Positions 16,619 to 26,042 of a DNA stretch of 64,000 nt are shown one piece after another. The notes beneath the pieces are model-generated. The model had not been told where the DNA came from and ran no database searches. It worked only from the letters and a program-made list of their open reading frames with translations. The translations under genes were made by a program, and so were the position numbers. Source of the DNA: Companilactobacillus nantensis DSM 16982 (lineage in GTDB: Bacteria; Bacillota; Bacilli; Lactobacillales; Lactobacillaceae); NCBI RefSeq assembly GCF_001435815.1, contig NZ_AZFV01000002.1, forward strand, positions 1 to 64,000. Reading direction: 5' to 3'. Each line of letters opens with the position of its first letter. Within the stretch, counting starts at the first letter, position 1.

Positions 16619-17074
16619 ATGAAGCAAATCATTTTTGTTTGTTTAGGCAATATCTGTCGTTCACCGATGGCAGAAATGATGATGAAACAGTTGGTTGCTG
16701 AGAAAGGCTTGAGTGAAGAAATTCAGATCCAGTCACGGGCAACCTCAACTTATGAAATTGGTAATTCTCCACATCCAGGGGCGATTCGGGAATTACAAAA
16801 GCAGAATATTCCAATTGTTGAACATGTAGCTAAGCAAATCACAACGGCTGATTTCGATAAGGCAGATGTAGTTATTGGCATGGATCAGCAAAATATTCTC
16901 GATTTAAAACAAATGGCACCTGTTTCTGACCAAGCGAAAGTTCATCTAGCGTATGAAATTGTCGGTAAGGATGATGAAGTGCAGGATCCTTGGTATGATC
17001 ATAAGTTTGACCGTACTTATCGTCAGTTAAAAGAGCTGTTACCATTGTGGTTAGATAAAGTCATTTCAAATTAA
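16619..17074 (+). CDS. Low-molecular-weight protein-tyrosine phosphatase
   Basis: A 151-residue cytoplasmic phosphatase. The P-loop is VCLGNICRSPMAE with Cys8 and Arg14 (CX5R), and the general acid is Asp in DPWYD (about 123). Length is normal for the family. It directly follows the HTH gene (stop and start codons adjacent) and is ended by a terminator at 17101. Whether it acts on protein tyrosine or arginine phosphates cannot be told; position 12 is Ile, which some arginine-phosphatase members replace with Thr. Confidence 0.88.
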   Translation: MKQIIFVCLGNICRSPMAEMMMKQLVAEKGLSEEIQIQSRATSTYEIGNSPHPGAIRELQKQNIPIVEHVAKQITTADFDKADVVIGMDQQNILDLKQMAPVSDQAKVHLAYEIVGKDDEVQDPWYDHKFDRTYRQLKELLPLWLDKVISN

Positions 17075-17100
17075 TTAAAATTTTTTCAACTTAAAATATG

Positions 17101-17140
17101 AAGAACTGGTAATCAATATTGATGAACCAGTTCTTTTTTT
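17101..17140 (+). terminator. Terminator after the phosphatase gene
   Basis: AAGAACTGGT and ACCAGTTCTT pair around a 14-base loop; TTTTTTT follows. Confidence 0.82.
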
Positions 17141-17478
17141 GTTCTTAAAAATTATCAACCAGTATTAAATAAATGTTTAAACATTAAAACTTTGACATTA
17201 ATATCCTCATTAGCGTTTTTTTGAAAGTCACTCCTAAAGTGGTTTTATGCATGGTAATCATACATTTTGATAATTCACAAAGTTTTAAAAATTAAATATT
17301 TGACGAGATGTTTAAAAAATTGAATTCACAAATAGCAAAATCCGAACAAATAAAAACCATTGTTAGATTAATATTTGGCACTCCATTTTGAACGAAAGTC
17401 TTTATAATATTTTGGATCAGAAAGCCTTTACACGAATGATAAGATTTAAAAATCATTTGTGAAAGGGTGTTTTGTTTT
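17141..17478. other. AT-rich gene-free stretch upstream of the surface protein
   Basis: No gene is seen. It contains the perfect palindrome AATGTTTAAACATT (17172-17185) and a TATAAT box near 17410 that may belong to the promoter of the surface protein gene; no well-spaced -35 box is evident. Confidence 0.3.
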
Positions 17479-20349
17479 ATGAGAAAGACACGACCAACGT
17501 TAATATTGGCCTGCCTTTGGTTAATATGTTCGAGTTATTTTACTACTCCAGTAATGGCCGAAACGACTGAAGATCAGCCCGTAACGAGTGCTGGTTTAGA
17601 AACGATTATTGAACAAGAAGAAGATAATGAAGTTACAATCAGCTACGTTTTGGAAGATAAAAAAGAATTAGTTTTAAAGACCGATCATGAGGAAATGATT
17701 GATTTAGAAGCCTTGAAAGAGGAACTAGGTGCCGATAATGTTCAATCGACTGATTCGAAACAAGAAATAGTTGTTACATTAGATAATCCTGATTTAATTG
17801 ATTTTAAATTACATGTTTCCAAAACAGTACCGTTTTTATTGACGGTTCAAGATGCTGACCGTAAAGATATGTTTAAGCATCAGTTTAATCATACCGAAAA
17901 TGTCGATCCACTCGTTGATGATGATCCAGCAGAAGAATCAACGTGGACGCGGGTTGATAAATTGCGAGTATCTAAAGGACCAGTTTTAAAAAATAGTGAC
18001 GGGTCTTGTATGCAACCGATTCTTTATTTTGGAGACTATCGCTATTCTGAAAGTGGTGTGATGAAGGTATCATCAACATGGATTCCTCGTCGGAAGTCGC
18101 GTGAGAATAGTTTGACAGCACCTAATAGTGGGATTATTTATTCAGAACCTGGTGGTAAGATTGAAGATGGAACTAATAATCCTAAAAATCACATTTATAC
18201 GACTCATTATGGTGATTCGCAAAATAAAGATTTTAATCCCGCTTTGAGTGCCCAAGAAGACCTGCCTTATGGAACTCCGACAAGTTACACCTCTACTAAT
18301 TTATTTAATTTTGTTTCCCATTCTGATAATTGGCGCAAACCGGGGACTTCTGGACCTAATAAAGTTGGGAAGTCGTATGCAATGCTAGGTGAGCCAAATT
18401 TGTATTATCGCATAGACCCTAAAACGGGATTTGAAGAGCAACGGTTAGTCTATAAGCAACGAGCTTTTTACAACGATCACTTGGGAAAGACTAATCCTGA
18501 AATTACGACAAGGATTAAAATGTCATTTACTAAGACAGGTCGTGTTGTGACTGATATTGCCTTTAAAAATACTGGAAAAGTTTTATTTAATAACTTCAGT
18601 GGTTTTTCTAATCATGATTTATCATTGAATAAAGATGGAACTGAATTAACTGATAAAAATGGTAAGAAAATAGGTAATTATATTTCGATTCGGTCGTTAG
18701 GTAATGAGCGTGGAATGTATTTTCAGGCTCCTAATAATGAAATAAGAACGACGATTTATATGGATCATGAAAAAGGACCAGCAGCCTGGGCAGCAAGATC
18801 AGCTAGTCGGGGATATCTAGCAACAAAGGGTTACATTCTTAAGCCTGGTTTTCTTGGATTCATCGGTTCACATAAGGAGGCGTTTTATCCATGGAAAATT
18901 GGAAAGCCGATGGATAAAAACTTTTACGATAAAAAGACTAATACGTATAAGTTTTCTTACACGCCAGATGGTATTAGTAACGCCTTTGTTGATCAAAAGG
19001 ATTTAGGAGACAAGGGTCAAAAAATGGCTGCCGGAACTAGATTGGGAACTAACAAAGAAAAGGATCCACAATGGGATGCAGGAGTGACGATGCGTTCTTC
19101 ACCGATTGATTTAGAAGTCGGAAAAACAGTTCATATTCAATATGGGACCGTGATGGATATTCCCGGAACAGTTTCGCATCCTGTGGTAGAGTACGATGAA
19201 ATTGGCACGGAACATTTCCCGAAAGTTTTAACATTAGGGACAGAAAATATGATTATGGAGGGCCATTGGTATGATTTTGATAGTCGGAATGTTTCCATCA
19301 AGTATGCGATTGATAGTGAGGACCCGGAAGATATTCAAAAAAATACTTTAATGGACGATACACAAACTGAGGAAGAAGCAGTCATGGGAAGATTTCATGA
19401 TTTTTCTCAAAAAGTTAGTTTAGATGGTTTGGAAAAAGGGATGCATAAAATGTACCTAATTGCTGAAGATGGCGAAGGTAATAAATCGATTCTTCAAGAA
19501 CATAATTTCAAATTGATTAAATCGGCTGTGGAAAATAAAGGTCCCCAGATTGATATCACTTCTCCGACAGGAACGAAACGAAATCCTTATATACCAGTGA
19601 CTGATAAGTTTAATTTACAGGGCTTTTGGTCAGATCAAAATAGTAAGAAAATTAAATCAATCAGCTATGCGGTTGATGGTGGCACGGAAAATGTTGTACA
19701 AGAAGATATTGATAATCCCGCCTTGGGTGAATTAGTCCCTTGGAAAATTAAGGCCTACAATATTTCCGAATATAATGATTTTGAAAAACATCGATTAGTT
19801 GTCAAAATCACTGATGAAAATAATCAGGTTGATACAGATATCTTTTACTTTAAACACGTTGGTGGCGGAACTCATTTAGTTGCTCCTGAAGAAATTGATT
19901 TTGGTAGGGTGTCTGTTACACCAACATCCGATCAACCTATTCCAACCAATTTGAACGGTAAGAAAGTCTTGTTAGAAGATTTTCGAAAGGAAGGAGCAAG
20001 TCCGTTGAAAATCAAGTTATCCATTAAAAAGTTCTACAAAGTTACGGATAATGTTGATACCGACGACGAGGATGATGGTGATGATAGTCTGTCGTCAATC
20101 GAATCACGTGCTTCGTCCAGAGATTCACTGGTTCATGATGTGATTTGGAATGGACAAGCCGTTAATTCTAAACATTTAATTGTTGGTAGAACAGATGGTT
20201 TCAAAAGTGATGAATGGCGCCAAACGACTGATTTGACACCAGAAATCGAGAAGAAATTACAATTGAATTTTCGAGCTAAAGAAACTGGAGTTTCAACTGG
20301 AAAATATATGAGCCAATGGACATGGTCAACCGTTGATTCCATTCAGTGA
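17479..20349 (+). CDS. Large secreted surface protein with WxL-like C-terminus
   Basis: A 956-residue exported protein. The signal peptide is basic MRKTRPT, then a hydrophobic core and a likely cut after PVMA. Most of the rest is beta-rich, with mid-protein segments that read as Ig-like (about 590-680 and 690-790). The last 150 residues (IDFGRVSVTP ... GKYMSQWTWSTVDSIQ) resemble WxL cell-wall-binding domains, although the usual final WTL is WTW. No LPxTG anchor is present. ATG 17479 follows GAAAGGG; an upstream GTG at 17467 overlaps that site. There is no DUF916/WxL neighbour, so it stands apart from the usual csc clusters. An adhesin or wall role is inferred. Confidence 0.65.
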   Translation: MRKTRPTLILACLWLICSSYFTTPVMAETTEDQPVTSAGLETIIEQEEDNEVTISYVLEDKKELVLKTDHEEMIDLEALKEELGADNVQSTDSKQEIVVTLDNPDLIDFKLHVSKTVPFLLTVQDADRKDMFKHQFNHTENVDPLVDDDPAEESTWTRVDKLRVSKGPVLKNSDGSCMQPILYFGDYRYSESGVMKVSSTWIPRRKSRENSLTAPNSGIIYSEPGGKIEDGTNNPKNHIYTTHYGDSQNKDFNPALSAQEDLPYGTPTSYTSTNLFNFVSHSDNWRKPGTSGPNKVGKSYAMLGEPNLYYRIDPKTGFEEQRLVYKQRAFYNDHLGKTNPEITTRIKMSFTKTGRVVTDIAFKNTGKVLFNNFSGFSNHDLSLNKDGTELTDKNGKKIGNYISIRSLGNERGMYFQAPNNEIRTTIYMDHEKGPAAWAARSASRGYLATKGYILKPGFLGFIGSHKEAFYPWKIGKPMDKNFYDKKTNTYKFSYTPDGISNAFVDQKDLGDKGQKMAAGTRLGTNKEKDPQWDAGVTMRSSPIDLEVGKTVHIQYGTVMDIPGTVSHPVVEYDEIGTEHFPKVLTLGTENMIMEGHWYDFDSRNVSIKYAIDSEDPEDIQKNTLMDDTQTEEEAVMGRFHDFSQKVSLDGLEKGMHKMYLIAEDGEGNKSILQEHNFKLIKSAVENKGPQIDITSPTGTKRNPYIPVTDKFNLQGFWSDQNSKKIKSISYAVDGGTENVVQEDIDNPALGELVPWKIKAYNISEYNDFEKHRLVVKITDENNQVDTDIFYFKHVGGGTHLVAPEEIDFGRVSVTPTSDQPIPTNLNGKKVLLEDFRKEGASPLKIKLSIKKFYKVTDNVDTDDEDDGDDSLSSIESRASSRDSLVHDVIWNGQAVNSKHLIVGRTDGFKSDEWRQTTDLTPEIEKKLQLNFRAKETGVSTGKYMSQWTWSTVDSIQ

Positions 20350-20374
20350 AAAACCTGATGTTAATTATCTATAG

Positions 20375-20418
20375 ACAAAACAAAAACACCTAAAATTTTA
20401 TAGGTGTTTTTGTTTTGT
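20375..20418. terminator. Bidirectional terminator
   Basis: ACAAAACAAAAACACCTA and TAGGTGTTTTTGTTTTGT form an 18-bp stem between convergent genes and serve both. Confidence 0.85.
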
Positions 20419-20424
20419 CCAAAA

Positions 20425-21171
20425 TTATTTTTTTGTTCTTATAACATAAGAATCTAATAGAATTCGACTGATAACTTGTAATGGTAGGCGTGATCGGACT
20501 TCGTAATCAGGGAAATATGAAGTCTGAGATTTATAGCCCAATAAAATCATTTCGGAGTATTTAGCAATTGAGCTAGTTTCGTTTGTCGTTATCGTAATGG
20601 TACTAACACCATTGTTGAAAGCATTTTTGGCACCAGTTACTAATTCTTTGGTTTCCCCGTTTAGACTAATGATGATAACTAGTGCTTCACGCTTAATTCG
20701 TTTACTCATTGTAACAATGATGTTGGGATCGGAACTTAAAACACAGTTTTTGCCTAATAGCTGTAATTTAACAAGCATTTCTTGAGCGATAAATTCAGAG
20801 AATCCTCGAGCAAAAATATAAATGTCCGTTGACTCGCGAATTTTTTGAACGGCATCTTCAATTGAACCGACATTGAGCATGCTAAGAGTATTGTCGACTT
20901 CATATTTATTTTTAAAAATAGCTTGTTTAATATCATGGTCAACTTTTTCTAAGTTTTGATATTGAGAGTTATTTTTTCCCTTAGTTATTAGTTGCTGACG
21001 AAAATCAGTATAACCAGAATAACCCATTTTCTTAGTTGTCCGGACAATAGTTGCAGTCGAGACATTGGCATCTTCGCTCAATTTAACAATCGAGAGATCG
21101 GGGATGTCATTGAGATTTTCTTGAATATAATCCCATAAGTATTGCTCAGAGGAACTTAATTTATTTGTCAT
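20425..21171 (-). CDS. RpiR-family transcriptional regulator
   Basis: A 248-residue regulator with an N-terminal RpiR helix-turn-helix (about 1-77: LSEDANVSTATIVRTTKKMG) and a C-terminal SIS sugar-phosphate isomerase-like domain (about 90-240: VIIISLNGETKELVTGAKNA). RpiR proteins sense phosphorylated sugars. The gene is divergent from a PfkB kinase/PTS operon that it most likely controls, with a cre-like site and a structured repeat between them. Confidence 0.85.
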   Translation of the reverse strand: MTNKLSSSEQYLWDYIQENLNDIPDLSIVKLSEDANVSTATIVRTTKKMGYSGYTDFRQQLITKGKNNSQYQNLEKVDHDIKQAIFKNKYEVDNTLSMLNVGSIEDAVQKIRESTDIYIFARGFSEFIAQEMLVKLQLLGKNCVLSSDPNIIVTMSKRIKREALVIIISLNGETKELVTGAKNAFNNGVSTITITTNETSSIAKYSEMILLGYKSQTSYFPDYEVRSRLPLQVISRILLDSYVIRTKK

Positions 21172-21229
21172 TACAAATCATCCTAAATTGTAAAGATTTT
21201 TTCGATATAATGGTCATGTGGTACGTTTA

Positions 21230-21243
21230 TGAAAACATTTACA
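21230..21243. promoter_or_regulatory. cre-like CcpA site (one mismatch)
   Basis: TGAAAACATTTACA fits the cre consensus TGWAARCGYTWNCW except that the central CG is CA. It lies in the gap between the rpiR gene and the PTS operon. Confidence 0.4.
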
Positions 21244-21270
21244 TGATAACACAAGTTATGATGTATATAT

Positions 21271-21620
21271 CAGTTGGTGCCAGTTAAATATGCCGCTTCC
21301 AAAAACAAGAAATTTAGGTCGCTATGGGGACCGGTTCGAGCCAAAGGACGGTCTCGAACCTCGATTTTGAACCTCGCAAAAACCACGAGTTTCAAAACTC
21401 GTCCCGTGGTGTAATGGCTAAAGCCATAACGCCACCTACACAGCGACCTAAATTCTTGCTTTTTCCAGCTATTTCTTTGTTAATGTACGACAATTTGTCA
21501 TAGTCGTACATTATAGATAATTTTCGACAGTTCTCCTTTAAGTATAGTTTAAAAAATTAGTCGGAAGATGTGGAAATCCACATCTGGAGACGGCAACTGA
21601 ATAATTAACCAGCACAATTC
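21271..21620 (+). repeat. Structured dispersed repeat, copy 5
   Basis: It starts near TTGGTGCCAGTTAAATATGC and ends near GCAACTGAATAATTAACCAG-CACAA, which are imperfect inverted repeats. The core (21285-21470) has the AAATTTAGGTCGCT outer stem, arm 1 TTCGAG/CTCGAA with an enlarged loop CCAAAGGACGGT, arm 2 TTTTGAAC/GTTTCAAAA, and arm 3 ATGGC-TAAA-GCCAT. The tail adds a perfect hairpin AATGTACGAC/GTCGTACATT and AGATGTGGA/TCCACATCT. It ends about 28 bases before the kinase start codon, so it lies in that operon's leader or promoter region. Confidence 0.88.
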
Positions 21621-21647
21621 TTATGAAATTGAAAAGGGGTTAAATAA

Positions 21648-22577
21648 ATGATTTATACCTGTACTTTAAACCCGGCGATAGATTTATTTATTGAAACAGA
21701 TCATCTTAAACCGGAAGTTGTAAATCGAACAAATAGTTATGACATTCAACCAAATGGAAAGGGTGTCAATGTTTCCTTTATTTTGAAACATCTTGGCGTT
21801 GATAATACTGCTTGGGGCGTTGGGGGCGGTTTTACTAGTAATTTTATTGAGGAGTCACTTCAGAAAAAGGGCATTGCAACTGATTTTACCCATATTGATG
21901 GTATTTCACGTATCAATGTGTTTACTCGTGTGGTCGATACTGATACCGAATATAAAGAAGTTAATAATGGACCAGAAGTCAGTGAAGACAAGGTGACAGA
22001 GTTTCTCCAAAAAGTTGCTAAATTAACGAATGACGATAGTCTCGTCGTTTCAGGTAGTTTTTCGAAAGGGATTCCAGCAAATATAATTGTTAAAATTTCC
22101 GAAATGGCTGAAAAGCAAGGTTTCAAGCTGATAATTGATACGAGTTATCCTGAGGTAGTAGATGCAATCGGTCACCAACCATTTTTGATTAAACCAAATG
22201 ATGAGGAATTATTATCGTGGTTTGATCAACCAAGCACTGAAGATATAGATGTATTAGTGAAATATTCCAAAGAATTACTTAAAAAAGGTGCTCAAAATAT
22301 TTTGTTATCACTCGGCGCTAAAGGGGCGCTCTTCGTCAATGAAGATTATGTTTTGTTTGGCAATGCCCCTAAGATAAAAGTCGTTAATACGGCCTGTTCT
22401 GGTGATACGATGTTAGGAACTTTCCTAGCTGGTTTGGAACAAAAAATGTCACTTGAAGATAATTTACAACGTAGTATTGCAGCTGCCAGTTCAACTGCTG
22501 CCAGTGCAGGGTTAACGGATTTTAAAGATGTCGATAAATTAATGCAACAAATTACAATTAAACAATTGGAGGGATAA
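21648..22577 (+). CDS. PfkB-family sugar-phosphate kinase (1-phosphofructokinase / LacC type)
   Basis: A 309-residue kinase of the FruK/LacC group. It starts MIYTCTLNPAIDLFIE and carries the glycine-rich GKGVNVSFILKHLG motif. The C-terminal ATP and catalytic-base region reads VVNTACSGDTMLGTFLAGL, where the usual GAGDS is CSGDT. It would phosphorylate fructose-1-P or a tagatose-6-P-like hexose phosphate produced by the adjoining PTS. Three bases separate it from the PTS gene, so the two are translationally close. GAAAAGGGG precedes the ATG. Confidence 0.85.
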   Translation: MIYTCTLNPAIDLFIETDHLKPEVVNRTNSYDIQPNGKGVNVSFILKHLGVDNTAWGVGGGFTSNFIEESLQKKGIATDFTHIDGISRINVFTRVVDTDTEYKEVNNGPEVSEDKVTEFLQKVAKLTNDDSLVVSGSFSKGIPANIIVKISEMAEKQGFKLIIDTSYPEVVDAIGHQPFLIKPNDEELLSWFDQPSTEDIDVLVKYSKELLKKGAQNILLSLGAKGALFVNEDYVLFGNAPKIKVVNTACSGDTMLGTFLAGLEQKMSLEDNLQRSIAAASSTAASAGLTDFKDVDKLMQQITIKQLEG

Positions 22578-22580
22578 GTT

Positions 22581-24503
22581 ATGGCAAAGTATAAAATTAT
22601 TGCTGCAACTGGTTGTCCGACGGGGATTGCTCATACTTATATGGCTCAAGAAGCTTTGGAAGAAGCTGCTAAAAAACGTGGTATTTCCATTAAAGTTGAG
22701 ACACACGGACAATCTGGGGTTGAACATGCTTTTACACAGTCAGAAATTGATCAAGCAGATGGAGTTATCATTGCAGCCGATAAGGATGTTGATATTGACC
22801 GCTTTGATGGAAAACGTCTGATTAACGTTTCAGTTACGAAAGGTATGAAAGAACCAGATGAGTTAATTGAGAAAATTTTAAACGATAAGAATGTTCCTGT
22901 TTATCATGGATCTGGTAGTGGAAAAACTAATGGTTCTGAGGAAGCAGAATTAACGGGTACATTTTGGCACAAGATGTATGTATATTTAATGAATGGTGTT
23001 TCACATATGTTGCCATTGGTCGTTGCAGGTGGTGTTTTAACAGCCGTTTCATTTTTCTGGGGTATTAATTCAGCTGATCCCAAGAGTGCTGAGTACAACG
23101 CCTTAGCTGCTTTACTTAATACTATTGGTGGTTTTGCCATGAATTTGATGGTACCAGTGCTCTGTGCTTATATTGCGGAAGCAATTGGTAAAAGAACTGG
23201 TTTAGTTATCGGTTTTGTTACAGGTATGATTGCTTATTCTAATGGTACCGGCTTTTTAGGCGGTATTGTTGGTGGCTTCCTAGCTGGATACGTGGCTGTC
23301 CTCTTAGCAAAATTATTTAAATCATTACCTAAGTCACTTGATGGTTTGAAATCAATCTTTATTTTTCCGGTATTAGGTGTTCTGATTTCAGGAACAATTA
23401 TGTGGTATGTTTCAGTACCAATGAAAGATATCAATCAAGGAATGATGTCTTTCTTAAAGAGTATGGAAAATACTAGTCCAATTTTACTTGGATTGATTGT
23501 TGGTATTATGTGTGCTGCCGACATGGGTGGTCCAATTAACAAAGCTGCTTACTTAACAGGTACAGCTTTGTTAGCACAAGGTAATTACTTCTTCATGGCT
23601 GGAGTTTCCGCAGCTTGTATCGCTCCGCCACTAGCAACTGGTTTTGCCGTTCTCTTCAACAAAAAAGCTTATACCGCTAAAGAACGTAGTGCAGGTTATG
23701 TTAACTTCTTACTAGGTTCAACTCATATTACTGAAGGTGCTATTCCGTTTGCGGCCAAGAATCCGTTATTAAATATTCCATCATTTATGATTGGCTCCGC
23801 AATTGCTGCTATCTTGTCGTATGTAACCAAGATTTCAGTACCCGCTCCACATGGTGGCTTTATTGTTTTACCGCTAGTTAATAAGCCATTCTTGTGGGTT
23901 CTCTGGATCGTGATTGGTGCTTTGGTCTCAGGATTCTTGCTATCACTAATTGCTGGTCGTCAAAGTCGTCATGATGCTGCTATCGTGGCAACACCAGTGG
24001 GTAATGTAGCAGTTGAGAGTGATCCAGAACCTGTTTCTACGGAAACAAAACAAAATGATTTGAGTGAAATTATTAATGAGGACAACATTGCTTTAAATGT
24101 TGATGTTGCTTCAAGAGACGAATTGTTACAATATTTAGCAGATTTTGCTAAGAAACTCGGTTATGCAACTGATGCAAGTGCTGTAGATAAGAAATATTTA
24201 GCACGTGAAGCTGAAAGTTCAACAGGTATGGAGAAGGGAATTGCTATTCCTCATGCCCAGGATAAAACCATCAATCGTTCCGCTATGTTGATTGCCAAAC
24301 TAAAACAACCAGTTGAGTGGAAAACATTTGATAATCAACCAGTCGATATTGTGATATCATTCTTGATTCCTGACCAAGATGATGGCAGTAATCATTTGGA
24401 ATACTTATCTAGTACTTCAAAATTGTTGATGCACGATGAATTTGTTGAAGCTTTGCGGAATGCTAAGACTAAAACTGAAATTTTGAAATTGTTTCAAGAA
24501 TAA
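22581..24503 (+). CDS. PTS fructose-family transporter, EIIBCA fusion
   Basis: A 640-residue PTS permease with domain order B-C-A. EIIB is at about 1-100 (Cys12 in ATGCPTGIAHTYMA), EIIC at about 125-465 with 8-10 membrane segments and DMGGPINKAAY, and EIIA at about 495-640 (His558 in GIAIPHAQ). Fructose-family EII proteins more often run A-B-C, as in fruA elsewhere in this window. It imports and phosphorylates a fructose-like sugar, with the upstream kinase acting next. The exact sugar is not determined. Confidence 0.88.
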   Translation: MAKYKIIAATGCPTGIAHTYMAQEALEEAAKKRGISIKVETHGQSGVEHAFTQSEIDQADGVIIAADKDVDIDRFDGKRLINVSVTKGMKEPDELIEKILNDKNVPVYHGSGSGKTNGSEEAELTGTFWHKMYVYLMNGVSHMLPLVVAGGVLTAVSFFWGINSADPKSAEYNALAALLNTIGGFAMNLMVPVLCAYIAEAIGKRTGLVIGFVTGMIAYSNGTGFLGGIVGGFLAGYVAVLLAKLFKSLPKSLDGLKSIFIFPVLGVLISGTIMWYVSVPMKDINQGMMSFLKSMENTSPILLGLIVGIMCAADMGGPINKAAYLTGTALLAQGNYFFMAGVSAACIAPPLATGFAVLFNKKAYTAKERSAGYVNFLLGSTHITEGAIPFAAKNPLLNIPSFMIGSAIAAILSYVTKISVPAPHGGFIVLPLVNKPFLWVLWIVIGALVSGFLLSLIAGRQSRHDAAIVATPVGNVAVESDPEPVSTETKQNDLSEIINEDNIALNVDVASRDELLQYLADFAKKLGYATDASAVDKKYLAREAESSTGMEKGIAIPHAQDKTINRSAMLIAKLKQPVEWKTFDNQPVDIVISFLIPDQDDGSNHLEYLSSTSKLLMHDEFVEALRNAKTKTEILKLFQE

Positions 24504-24543
24504 TTGAGACTTTACAATGTTTGATAAAACTAATATGGTAGAT

Positions 24544-24638
24544 ACATAAGGCATTGACCTTATGTGGACTTCGAGTCCGTAGTATGTGTAATCATACTTT
24601 AGAGACCTTATCTCTTATGAGATGGGTCTTTTTTTGTT
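24544..24638 (+). terminator. String of four hairpins ending in a terminator
   Basis: Four hairpins follow one another: ACATAAGG/CCTTATGT (24544-24565), GGACT-TCG-AGTCC (24566-24578), AGTATG/CATACT (24581-24598), and AGACC..TATCTC/GAGAT..GGGTCT (24603-24630) followed by TTTTTTT. The last is a regular terminator for the PTS gene. The first three are unusual for a plain 3' end and may form a small RNA. Confidence 0.65.
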
Positions 24639-24700
24639 TGATGAAAGCACTTACTGAAAAATAATAGTATTATATAAAGAAAAGAAGGGAGATTGATTTT

Positions 24701-25246
24701 ATGTCATTTTGGCAAAAAATTGGTGATTTTCTGAATCCAAGTAGCAGTTCACAAACAATTAGGACGAATGATCAAAATGTAACAGGATCACAAAAAGAGC
24801 CCATGAGTGATTTTTCACAAATTTTAGATGTCAAAAATATTGTCGTTGATGTAGATGTCAAATCCCGAGATGAATTGTTAAAATATTTATCTAATTTAGC
24901 GCAAACAAACGACAAATCAATTGATGAAGAAGCAATCTATGGAAAATATTTAGTACGTGAAAACGATGCGGCAACTGATTTGGGTGATGGCATAGCTGTT
25001 CCGCATGCTCAAGATAAATCAGTGACTAGCTTAACTATGTTGATTGTTAAATTGAAACAACCGATAATTTGGGATAAAAGTAATTCAGTACAAACAGTTA
25101 TTTCCTTGTTGATTCCTGACCCTGAAAAAAATTATCAACATGTACCGTATTTATCAACGGTGGCTAGGTTACTTTTAAAGAAGGGATTCCTTCATTCGTT
25201 AGCAAGAGCCAAAACTTCAGATGAAATTAAAAAGTTATTTGGTTAA
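24701..25246 (+). CDS. Stand-alone PTS EIIA, fructose family
   Basis: A 181-residue protein with a fructose-type EIIA domain at about 45-180. The phosphorylated His102 is in GIAVPHAQDK. The N-terminal 40 residues (SFWQKIGDFLNPSSSS...) are polar and not part of the domain. The domain is closely similar to the C-terminal EIIA of the preceding permease (VDVxSRDELLxYL, LKQP, LIPD segments), pointing to a local duplication. A terminator lies between them, so expression may be separate. AAGAAGGGAG precedes the ATG. Confidence 0.85.
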   Translation: MSFWQKIGDFLNPSSSSQTIRTNDQNVTGSQKEPMSDFSQILDVKNIVVDVDVKSRDELLKYLSNLAQTNDKSIDEEAIYGKYLVRENDAATDLGDGIAVPHAQDKSVTSLTMLIVKLKQPIIWDKSNSVQTVISLLIPDPEKNYQHVPYLSTVARLLLKKGFLHSLARAKTSDEIKKLFG

Positions 25247-25337
25247 TACTAAAAAATCGTCTGGTATCGCAAAAGAATAATTTCGATAATGTTATACTTA
25301 ATATTATGAAACTGAACAAGAACATTGGAGGGGTTAT

Positions 25338-26042
25338 TTGCAGAGTCAATTAAGTGTTCTTACAGTAGTAATTAGATTGCTGTTGTCAGTTCTGTTTGCA
25401 GGTGTAATCGGGATTGATCGAGCATATAAGCATCGACCAGCAGGATTGAGAACACACGTCTTAGTTTGTTTGGGAGCCTGTATCATTGCGATGATTCAGC
25501 AAAATATTGGATTTAATGCATTGGATATTGCCAGACAGTATCCACAATTAAAGGGCGTTGTAAGAGCAGATGATGCTCGTTTGATTGCTCAAGTAGTTAG
25601 TGGAATTGGTTTTCTAGGTGCAGGAACAATCATTGTTGAACACCATTCAATTCGTGGTTTAACAACTGCGGCTAGTTTATGGGTTGTCGCATGTATCGGT
25701 TTAGCGGTTGGTATGGGTGACTATATTATTGCAATCGCAGGATTTCTGGTGGTGTATGCAGTGTTAGGATTTTTAAAGAAAATTATTCGTATCAGTCCTG
25801 TGCGGAAGTTGAAAATTGAATATTTGCACAAGGTTGATACAAAGAAATTTATTGATGATTACTTTAAAGAAAATGATATTACCGTTGAAGGTGTGCGTTT
25901 TAGCGTAACACGACGCGATAATGAGAAAGTTTATACTAATGTCTATTCAATCGATTTTGGGAAGAGTCTCGATTATGTCGACATTGTTGAAGGCTTGTCG
26001 ATGAACGATAATATTATTAAAGTAGAGACAATAAATGTATAA
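25338..26042 (+). CDS. MgtC/SapB-family membrane protein
   Basis: A 234-residue protein with four or five N-terminal membrane segments (to about 150), the family signature GIDRAYKHRPAGLRTHVLVCLG, and GIGFLGAGTI with RGLTTAASLWV. A C-terminal cytoplasmic ACT-like domain spans about 155-234. MgtC proteins are tied to Mg2+ limitation and control of membrane ATP synthase in pathogens; the role in lactic acid bacteria is unclear. It starts with TTG (25338) after GGAGGGG. Confidence 0.85.
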   Translation: MQSQLSVLTVVIRLLLSVLFAGVIGIDRAYKHRPAGLRTHVLVCLGACIIAMIQQNIGFNALDIARQYPQLKGVVRADDARLIAQVVSGIGFLGAGTIIVEHHSIRGLTTAASLWVVACIGLAVGMGDYIIAIAGFLVVYAVLGFLKKIIRISPVRKLKIEYLHKVDTKKFIDDYFKENDITVEGVRFSVTRRDNEKVYTNVYSIDFGKSLDYVDIVEGLSMNDNIIKVETINV

